Shown here: piece after piece, positions 7,518 through 12,413 of the stretch
Layout of the letters: every line of letters starts with the position of its first letter
Position numbering within the stretch: the first letter of the stretch is position 1
DNA from: an uncultured Oscillospiraceae bacterium
Lineage (GTDB): Bacteria; Bacillota; Clostridia; Oscillospirales; Acutalibacteraceae
Direction of reading: 5' to 3'
Assembly (NCBI GenBank): GCA_900540305.1
Contig: UQFL01000054.1
Location: forward strand, 1 to 12,413
DNA length: 12,413 nucleotides
Program-made: the position numbers and the translations under genes
Notes under the pieces: generated by a model
The model's input: the letters and a program-made list of their open reading frames with translations, nothing else
Databases searched by the model: none
Told to the model about the DNA's origin: nothing

Positions 7518-9269
7518 TTAGCTCCACATTATCAAATGCTCTGCAATAGGTCCGAGAGCCAAAGCCGGGAAGAATGTGAGAGCGGCAAAGATATAAACTA
7601 CAAATACAAGTATTATTGAGAAAGAGAATGTACCTGTTTGAAGTGTTCCTGAAGTTTCGTTAACATAATTTTTCTTTGCAAGTGAACCTGCAATGGCAAG
7701 CTGGAGAACAATCGGTATATATCTTCCGAGAAGCATTACTAATCCTGTTGTAATATTCCAGAAATATGTATTGTCTGCAAGTCCCTCGAATCCAGAACCG
7801 TTATTCGCTGCTGACGAAGCATATTCATAAAGCACTTGAGTTAAGCCGTGAAAACCGGGATTTGTTATTGCCTCAGATCCGGCATTTGTTCCTACCGCAA
7901 GCGCAGAAAACGAAAGAATAAGGAACGGATGAATAATTATTGCGAGCGCCGTGAGTTTCATTTCTCTGCCCTCAATTTTTTTACCTAAATACTCAGGAGT
8001 ACGGCCTACCATAAGACCGCAGATGAATACTGCAAGAATTGCATAAAGTATCATATTCATAAGACCTACACCCTTGCCTCCGAATACGACATTGAGCATC
8101 ATATGAAGAAGTGGAACAAATCCGCCGAGCGGTGTAAGAGTATCGTGCATATTATTTACAGTACCTGTTGTAAACGAGGTTGTTGTGGTTGTGAACATTG
8201 CAGACTGAGCAATACCGAAACGAACCTCTTTACCTTCCATATTTCCGCCTGACTGACTTAAGCCAATATTTGCAAGAGTCGGATTTCCTGCCTTTTCAGA
8301 AAAGAAGCAGATTAAAAGACCTATAATGAAGAGAATGCTCATTGCAGCAAAGATTGAACGACCTTCTCTTCCAAAAATCTTCGATACAATATCCTGATTG
8401 CGTGTGAGCGGAGAGCCGTTGTTTTTCATTCTCTCAAGACGGGCGTCTCCAGCCATTTTACCGAATGTTATAACGCAGGCTCCCGGCAGAACCATCATTG
8501 AATAAAGTTCAATAAGGTTTGTAAGAATAGTGGGATTTTCAAGAGGGGTAGAAGAATTTCCCCCTAAGAAACCTCCGCCGTTAGTACCTAAATGCTTGAT
8601 TATTTCTAGAGCCGCAATAGGACCGTTGGCAATCGTTTGATAAGTACCCTCTAATGTTTTAACAACTATGTTTGAGTCAAAATTCTGAGGAACGCCCTGC
8701 CAAACGAGCAAAACACCTCCTATAAATGAAAACGGAAGAAGTACACGCGTAATAATTCTGATGAGATCTGAAAAGAAGTTTCCGAGATCCTCCTTATTTT
8801 TACCTGTAACACCTCTTATAAAAGCTACGCAGGCCGCGTATCCGCTTGCCGCAGAAACAAACATCATAAATATTATAACAATCATTTGAGACAAATAGCT
8901 CAATCCTGATTCACCGGAATAATGCTGAAGATTGGTATTTGTCATAAAACTGATTATCGTATTAAAAGCCAATGTAGGCTCCATACCTTCAATTCCGTTT
9001 GGGTTGAATATGGACAGGCTTTGTATTCTCAAAATAAGATAGCCTACCGCAATCATAAATCCGTTAGTGGCAATAAGAGCCAAAACATACTGCTTCCAAT
9101 TCATCCCTTTATCGGGATTGACTCCGCCGAGCTTATACAAAACCCCGTCAACTTTATCGAGTACAGGATCTGCAAAAGTCTTCTTTTTTGCTGCAATATG
9201 ATACAGATACTGCCCCATAGGGATAACAATTATCAAAAATATAATAATTGTCAGAACTAACTGTAACAT
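7518..9269 (-). CDS. kdpA: KdpA, K+-binding and channel-like subunit
   Basis: Polytopic membrane subunit that selects and binds K+ in the KdpFABC complex; 583 aa with about ten hydrophobic helices. It belongs to the superfamily of K+ transporters with four pore loops, and each filter segment is recognisable: TNTNLQ (110-115), TNGGGF (229-234), TTGTVN (369-372 region) and AANNGSGF (487-494). The second filter context LGTNGGGFLGGNS closely follows the E. coli protein. No truncation or frameshift is seen. The ATG start has GGAGG upstream. It follows kdpF by 25 bp and precedes kdpB by 15 bp. Confidence 0.98.
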   Translation of the reverse strand: MLQLVLTIIIFLIIVIPMGQYLYHIAAKKKTFADPVLDKVDGVLYKLGGVNPDKGMNWKQYVLALIATNGFMIAVGYLILRIQSLSIFNPNGIEGMEPTLAFNTIISFMTNTNLQHYSGESGLSYLSQMIVIIFMMFVSAASGYAACVAFIRGVTGKNKEDLGNFFSDLIRIITRVLLPFSFIGGVLLVWQGVPQNFDSNIVVKTLEGTYQTIANGPIAALEIIKHLGTNGGGFLGGNSSTPLENPTILTNLIELYSMMVLPGACVITFGKMAGDARLERMKNNGSPLTRNQDIVSKIFGREGRSIFAAMSILFIIGLLICFFSEKAGNPTLANIGLSQSGGNMEGKEVRFGIAQSAMFTTTTTSFTTGTVNNMHDTLTPLGGFVPLLHMMLNVVFGGKGVGLMNMILYAILAVFICGLMVGRTPEYLGKKIEGREMKLTALAIIIHPFLILSFSALAVGTNAGSEAITNPGFHGLTQVLYEYASSAANNGSGFEGLADNTYFWNITTGLVMLLGRYIPIVLQLAIAGSLAKKNYVNETSGTLQTGTFSFSIILVFVVYIFAALTFFPALALGPIAEHLIMWS

Positions 9270-9294
9270 TTATATTTACCTCCAAATTTACTAA

Positions 9295-9372
9295 TTAAAA
9301 TCGTTCAGGGTGTGTAAGTGCAAAAACAAGATATCCACACAACAACAAAGCGATAATTCCAATAAAAATCAT
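9295..9372 (-). CDS. kdpF: KdpF, small stabilising subunit of the Kdp ATPase
   Basis: A 25-aa single-helix membrane peptide reading MIFIGIIALLLCGYLVFAL and ending THPERF. The GYLVFAL stretch matches GYLVYAL of E. coli KdpF (29 aa), and the position directly before kdpA is the standard one. KdpF binds in the lipid-facing groove of KdpA and stabilises the complex. The start is ATG with AGAGGTGA about 7 bases upstream. It is shorter than most gene finders' limits, so it is easily missed. Confidence 0.93.
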   Translation of the reverse strand: MIFIGIIALLLCGYLVFALTHPERF

Positions 9373-9387
9373 CAAAGTCACCTCTTT

Positions 9388-9483
9388 CTATTCTTGAGCC
9401 TCAATCTGAACTTCACACCACTTTACAAGTAACCATATCAGTCCGAAGCCTATAAGCAAAACTGCAATCATCAAAATATCCAC
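9388..9483 (-). CDS. 31-aa single-helix membrane peptide of the kdp operon
   Basis: Small ORF directly upstream of kdpF. The peptide begins MDILMIAVLLIGFGLIWLL (GTG read as Met) and ends VKWCEVQIEAQE: one hydrophobic helix (about 3-20), then a charged tail with a cysteine at residue 23. Translation is well supported: the SD AAAGGAGGG (9498-9490) lies 6 bases before the GTG, and the GTG overlaps the TAG of the preceding small gene by one base (TAGTG). Short single-helix peptides starting MD with a Cys after the helix occur next to kdpF in other bacteria, as I recall, sometimes mislabelled as a potassium transporter ATPase. A role as an extra small subunit or regulator of KdpFABC is inference. 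Its stop is 15 bp before the kdpF start. Confidence 0.8.
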   Translation of the reverse strand: MDILMIAVLLIGFGLIWLLVKWCEVQIEAQE

Positions 9484-9623
9484 TAAAAGCCCTCCTTTAC
9501 CGGTTCTAATAACTTTTTGACGGCAATGCATTTTTCATATTCTCCGTTTTCCACAAGTTTTCTAACGGAAACACATAACTCACAAATCTCTTTTGGTGTT
9601 TTCAGTTCTACCGCTGTTTTCAC
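9483..9623 (-). CDS. 46-aa hypothetical protein with CxxC motif, first gene of the kdp operon
   Basis: Small soluble protein of unknown function; I recognise no family. It begins MKTAVELKTPKEICELCVS (GTG read as Met) and ends with KLLEPVKEGF. It has three cysteines: Cys14 and Cys17 as CxxC, and Cys32 in EKCIAV. The sequence looks amphipathic and helical and is rich in Lys and Glu. Support for translation: an exact GGAGG (9635-9631) 7 bases before the GTG, an uninterrupted frame, and a stop codon sharing a base with the next gene's GTG, so translation of the two is coupled. It is the first ORF after the kdp leader, so it would be made in low K+ together with the pump. A metal- or redox-linked role is possible from the cysteines but is a guess. 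Confidence 0.7.
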   Translation of the reverse strand: MKTAVELKTPKEICELCVSVRKLVENGEYEKCIAVKKLLEPVKEGF

Positions 9624-9787
9624 ATTAATGCCTCCAAACATCAGATAGAATATCGCTTTACGAAAAGCATAAATAACTACTCAGATACATGATTTTCCCG
9701 CATCTGTTGATAAGAAAACCTGTACTATTTTATCTTAGCTAAAGGGTTTTAATATAAGCAAATTGATTCACTTCGCTCCCTTTTCGC
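9624..9787 (-). promoter_or_regulatory. structured 5' leader of the kdp operon
   Basis: About 165 nt between the predicted transcription start and the first start codon. Hairpins visible in the minus RNA: AAAGGGAGCGAA (9783-9772) pairs with TTTGCT (9762-9757) and CCCTTT (9746-9741); CAGAT (9706-9702) pairs with ATCTG (9686-9682); and GCTTT/AAAGC forms a tight hairpin at 9655-9668. A second ATCTG (9646-9642), just upstream of the GGAGG, competes for the same CAGAT. No terminator-like stem with a U-run is seen. I could not match it to the c-di-AMP (ydaO) riboswitch core. Confidence 0.4.
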
Positions 9788-9793
9788 ACTCAT

Positions 9794-9799
9794 ATAATA
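9794..9799 (-). promoter_or_regulatory. -10 element of the kdpFABC promoter
   Basis: TATTAT on the minus strand, 5/6 to consensus. No good -35 hexamer stands 17 bases upstream. Instead the nearest CTCACA half-site ends 10 bases before it. This is the layout of activator-dependent promoters of the PhoB/OmpR class, where the bound activator replaces the -35. Confidence 0.6.
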
Positions 9800-9809
9800 T
9801 CCCCATGCT

Positions 9810-9857
9810 TGTGAGTTGGGTGTGAGAGAATTATAAATGCTGTGAGAAAGCTGTGAG
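9810..9857 (-). promoter_or_regulatory. KdpE operator: four direct half-sites in two pairs
   Basis: TGTGAG (CTCACA in the transcribed direction) occurs at 9810-9815, 9821-9826, 9841-9846 and 9852-9857. Within each pair the spacing is exactly 11 bp, and between the pairs it is 20 bp. The distal pair shares a longer unit, TTCTCACAGC, twice. An 11-bp direct repeat is the known binding mode of OmpR/PhoB winged-helix dimers. Position next to the kdp -10 and downstream of kdpE makes KdpE the natural ligand. Confidence 0.75.
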
Positions 9858-9865
9858 AATTGCAG

Positions 9866-9896
9866 TAAAAAAAGCAGACACAAATTCGTGTCTGCT
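9866..9896 (-). terminator. intrinsic terminator after kdpE
   Basis: Perfect 9-bp stem: AGCAGACAC and GTGTCTGCT (9873-9881 with 9888-9896) around a 6-base loop. On the minus strand it is followed by seven Ts (9873-9867). It lies about 27 bases after the kdpE stop and separates the regulatory unit from the kdp promoter. Confidence 0.93.
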
Positions 9897-9923
9897 ATAA
9901 ATAAATTCGATTTTTATAAATAT

Positions 9924-10622
9924 TTATTCATCAACCAAGCGGTAACCAACACCGATTTCGGTTAATATATATCTGGGTTTTGCAGGAACGGGCTCAATTT
10001 TTCTTCTAAGTCCCGCCATTAGCGCCCTTAGAGCTTGCGTATCATTTCCGTAGCCCACGCCGTAAATCTCTCTTATGATAAACTGACTTGTAAGAACCTT
10101 TCCCATATTCCTAAAAAACAGCGAAAGAAGATTATATTCAAGGGGCGTAACATGCAGAGGCTCTCCGCCGATAAACACCTGACGCTTACTTAAATCAATC
10201 GCAAGTTCGCCAACAGCTAGCGTTGGCTGTTGTTCCTTGTGAGAATTCATACGAAGATGTCGTATCGCAACGCGGATTCTTGCCATTAGCTCAGTGGCTG
10301 AAAACGGCTTTGTGAGAAAATCATCCGCACCTATGTCAAGAGCAGCTGCTTTCTCTCTGTCTTGGTCTCGTGCCGAAACAACTATTATCGGTATTTCCGA
10401 CCAATCTCTGACTTTTTCTATAACTTCCATTCCGTCCATATCAGGCAAACCCAAATCAAGAAGCATTAGATCTATTTTTTCAGATACCAAATCAGACAAA
10501 GCACTTTGAGCAGTACTTGCTGTTTTACATTCAAATCCTTCCTGTTTGAGCGTATAAGCAATAAAATTTCTTATCTGAGAATCGTCTTCTACAACTAAAA
10601 TAATATCTTCATGAGTTTTCAT
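9924..10622 (-). CDS. kdpE: KdpE, OmpR-family response regulator
   Basis: Cytosolic DNA-binding response regulator, 232 aa. The receiver domain (about 6-120) has the acidic pair D13/D14, phosphoacceptor Asp56 in DLMLLDLGLP, the switch serine in VVSARD and Lys in LTKPFS. The C-terminal OmpR-type winged helix (about 132-230) ends with a recognition helix region ALRALMAGLRRK and the wing RYILTEIGVGYRL. Phosphorylated KdpE activates kdpFABC transcription. The ATG start lies inside the 3' end of the upstream kinase gene (14-bp overlap) with GGAGAT upstream, so the pair is translationally coupled. The probable target is the four-half-site operator at 9810-9857. Confidence 0.95.
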   Translation of the reverse strand: MKTHEDIILVVEDDSQIRNFIAYTLKQEGFECKTASTAQSALSDLVSEKIDLMLLDLGLPDMDGMEVIEKVRDWSEIPIIVVSARDQDREKAAALDIGADDFLTKPFSATELMARIRVAIRHLRMNSHKEQQPTLAVGELAIDLSKRQVFIGGEPLHVTPLEYNLLSLFFRNMGKVLTSQFIIREIYGVGYGNDTQALRALMAGLRRKIEPVPAKPRYILTEIGVGYRLVDE

Positions 10623-12126
10623 TTTTATTCATCTCCATAGGTAGAGTAAATTCAAACATGGCGCCGCCGCCAGGTCGGTTTTGAGCAGTAATGCGCCCGC
10701 CGTGCGCTTCAATAATTGACTGGCATATTGCTAGACCTAATCCTATGCCTCTCTGTGAATCGGTGCTTTTTCCTCTTGTAGTATAGAACATCTGAAACAC
10801 ATTTGGCAAATCGTTTTCATTTATTCCACTACCTCTGTCTAATACTCTAAAAATCACTTCTTTTACTTCATAATCAACAGAAACTTCTACACGAATCTCA
10901 TTTCCCATAGGAGTATGTTTCACTGCATTATCAAGTAAATTAACAATAACCTGACTAATTAGCCTTGCATCCATTGGCACCATTATTAAAGCATCTGGAA
11001 TTAAAACAGATATTTCTCTTTCAGGCGCTCTTTTTTCAACAACCATTATTGCAGCTCCAACCACTTCTTCAACGGCTTCATTCGTTTTGTTAAGCAAAAG
11101 TTTACCATCTTGAATTTTAGTTAAATTGAGAATATTTTCTACAAGAGCATAAAGCCAATTTGCATCTTTATATATTCCTTCAGCAATTTCATATCTTGGA
11201 TCTTGCTTGTCAGTCATATTCATCAATATTTCACCACTACCCATTATTCCGGAAAGTGGAGTTCTAATATCGTGTGAAATTGAGCGCAATAAATTTCCTC
11301 TGTAATGCTCTTTAACTGCTTCCTCATGGCTTTTGGCTTGAGCCTGCAAGCTACAAAGTCTTTCAAGTGCAAGAGAAGCACTTTCAATTACAGAATGAAG
11401 AAGCCTTGTCTGAGATAAATCGAAAATTTCTGCTTTTTCTTTAGGAATACGCAAAACTGCAAATACCTTAGTTTTTCCGTAAATCGGATAGTCATAATAA
11501 TCTGAACTAATATAATATGATTTTTTGGGATTTTTTAATCTTTTATTTAAATCATCATAATTCTCAATAGGAGTACTTCTCAACGAGCCATCCTTGTAAT
11601 GAATATATTCTTTTTCCAATTCTCCGTTTTCTTCATAAAATACAAGAACTGGACAGCACAAAAAAATCGAACTTACTGTTTTCAATATAACATTAGCAAT
11701 TGCCGTTTTGTCTTCAGCTTTTGTAAGTGTTTTAGTAAGTTTATACAAAGCTTCAGTTTCCGTCTCTTTCTCAGTTGCCTCTATAGCTGATTCTTTAACC
11801 TTAGTTGTAAGCGTACTTGTTATAACTGATATTATTGTCATTATAAGAAAAGTAATAAAGTAAGTGGGATCATTAACTTTAAGAGTATATATCGGTGTTG
11901 TAAAAAACCAGTTAAAAAGGAAAATTGATGCTATCGTAGCAAGTAAGCCGTATAAATACCCTTTTGTTAATCTCGCAACTAAAAGAACAGAGAAAACATA
12001 TACAACAACCACATTAGTATCAGGTATATTTGAATAGGAAAACAAACCTCCTATAATTGTTGCACAGACAAGTATTAAAAAAGTTATTCCAATGTAGCAC
12101 AAATTGCGCTTTATTCTATTACTCAT
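10609..12126 (-). CDS. short KdpD-like sensor histidine kinase (DUF4118-GAF-HisKA-HATPase)
   Basis: Membrane histidine kinase, 505 aa from the ATG. It matches the C-terminal half of KdpD: four DUF4118 membrane segments (about 8-108), a coiled linker, a GAF-like region (about 125-260), then a complete kinase core. His285 is in SISHDIRTPLSG, the N-box is VNLLDNAVKH (395-404), G1 is DRGSG (430-434), and the F and G2 boxes end in RGIGLGLAICQS (459-470). It lacks the N-terminal KdpD ATPase-like and USP domains. It overlaps kdpE and is the likely phosphodonor for it. TPIYTL...YFITFLIM and the equivalent EPRWSLEFYDDGYPVTFLIM stretch of the full-length KdpD show the two are paralogues. The frame extends to a GTG at 12135, but that GTG lies within the Shine-Dalgarno, so the ATG at 12126 is chosen. 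Confidence 0.93.
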   Translation of the reverse strand: MSNRIKRNLCYIGITFLILVCATIIGGLFSYSNIPDTNVVVVYVFSVLLVARLTKGYLYGLLATIASIFLFNWFFTTPIYTLKVNDPTYFITFLIMTIISVITSTLTTKVKESAIEATEKETETEALYKLTKTLTKAEDKTAIANVILKTVSSIFLCCPVLVFYEENGELEKEYIHYKDGSLRSTPIENYDDLNKRLKNPKKSYYISSDYYDYPIYGKTKVFAVLRIPKEKAEIFDLSQTRLLHSVIESASLALERLCSLQAQAKSHEEAVKEHYRGNLLRSISHDIRTPLSGIMGSGEILMNMTDKQDPRYEIAEGIYKDANWLYALVENILNLTKIQDGKLLLNKTNEAVEEVVGAAIMVVEKRAPEREISVLIPDALIMVPMDARLISQVIVNLLDNAVKHTPMGNEIRVEVSVDYEVKEVIFRVLDRGSGINENDLPNVFQMFYTTRGKSTDSQRGIGLGLAICQSIIEAHGGRITAQNRPGGGAMFEFTLPMEMNKNENS

Positions 12127-12132
12127 AAAAAT

Positions 12133-12138
12133 CACCTC
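12133..12138 (-). promoter_or_regulatory. Shine-Dalgarno deciding the start of the short kinase
   Basis: GAGGTG on the minus strand, 6 bases before the ATG at 12126. The possible upstream GTG start (12135-12133) is part of this element and has no separate ribosome binding site, so the ATG is preferred. Confidence 0.75.
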
Positions 12139-12368
12139 AATCGTGACATGAATATATATTTAATAATGTTAATTGCGTATTATTAAATTTCATCTATAAT
12201 CTAAACTTTTTACTCTATAATATTTACTAAGCAAACTCTATATTTCTTTTATGCCATAATTACTGGTTATATATATCGTGCTGTTATATTAAATACAACT
12301 AAGACTGTTTTTTACGCATTAAGTAATATAGCTGTATAATAAAACATCAGTAATCCTTTCAATATATC

Positions 12369-12413
12369 CTGTCTCTTATACACATCTCCGAGCCCACGAG
12401 ACCGAGGCTGATC
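12369..12413 (+). other. Nextera i7-side sequencing adapter (not genomic)
   Basis: Positions 12369-12387 are the reverse complement of the 19-bp Tn5 mosaic end. Positions 12388-12402 are the Read 2 primer part (CCGAGCCCACGAGAC), 12403-12410 is an 8-base index (CGAGGCTG) and 12411-12413 is the start of the P7 adapter. It is synthetic and should be trimmed. Genomic sequence ends at about 12368. Confidence 0.97.

Noticed and set aside
9642..9715. Short leader peptides in the kdp leader (ATG frames of about 9-10 codons)
   Set aside because: They lack convincing ribosome binding sites and show no regulatory codon run.
9624..9787. c-di-AMP (ydaO) riboswitch in the kdp leader
   Set aside because: Expected from kdp context, but I cannot match the conserved core by eye; left as a check rather than a feature.
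10609..12126. Short kinase as a truncated pseudogene of kdpD
   Set aside because: It has its own Shine-Dalgarno and ATG, an intact kinase core and a 14-bp overlap with kdpE, so it is a functional gene.
12136..12368. Promoter of the short kinase-kdpE unit
   Set aside because: Several TATAAT-like hexamers occur in this AT-rich stretch, but none has a convincing -35 at proper spacing, so no single site can be chosen.
1..12413. Tn5/IS50 mosaic ends at both ends as a natural transposon
   Set aside because: The mosaic ends are attached to Illumina primer sequences and 8-base indexes, so they are library adapters, not a mobile element.

Overview
The window is a 12.3 kb genomic insert (about 47-12368) with an Illumina Nextera adapter at each end, so it looks like one complete tagmented molecule rather than a slice of a contig. 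The DNA is AT-rich, Shine-Dalgarno sequences are strong GGAGG types, GTG and TTG starts occur, and every gene lies on the minus strand. Protein style and gene content suggest a low-GC Firmicute, probably an anaerobic Clostridia member; this is an inference from style, not a taxonomic match.

Almost the whole insert is a high-affinity potassium uptake (Kdp) locus. In transcription order (right to left) it starts with a two-gene regulatory unit: a short, membrane-bound KdpD-like histidine kinase (12126-10609) overlapping the response regulator kdpE (10622-9924). This unit ends in a strong intrinsic terminator at 9866-9896. Immediately downstream lies the kdp promoter. It has four TGTGAG/CTCACA half-sites as two 11-bp-spaced pairs (9810-9857), placed just upstream of a -10 hexamer, as expected for activation by an OmpR/PhoB-type regulator such as KdpE. 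A leader of about 165 nt with several hairpins follows.

The structural operon then reads: a 46-aa orphan protein with a CxxC motif, a 31-aa single-helix membrane peptide, kdpF (25 aa), kdpA, kdpB, kdpC and a full-length kdpD, closed by a 12-bp-stem terminator at 1849-1890. The three small genes are easy to miss. A 12-bp stem-loop lies between kdpC and kdpD. KdpFABC is the membrane complex that pumps K+ at the cost of ATP: KdpA carries the selectivity filter, KdpB hydrolyses ATP, and KdpC and KdpF stabilise the complex.

The most unusual point is the two KdpD-type proteins. The full-length one keeps the ATP-binding KdpD sensor domain, the USP domain and four membrane segments, but its kinase core lacks the phosphoacceptor histidine (Asn691) and the G1-box aspartate (Val836). 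The short one lacks the cytoplasmic sensor domains but has an intact kinase core and is coupled to kdpE. This suggests that sensing and phosphorylation are divided between two proteins encoded at opposite ends of the locus.

Beyond the kdp terminator are a 134-aa protein I cannot identify, with its own promoter (1755-1783), and a 313-aa APH/choline-kinase-fold small-molecule kinase. The end stretches 47-242 and 12136-12368 are AT-rich, and I see no gene in them.
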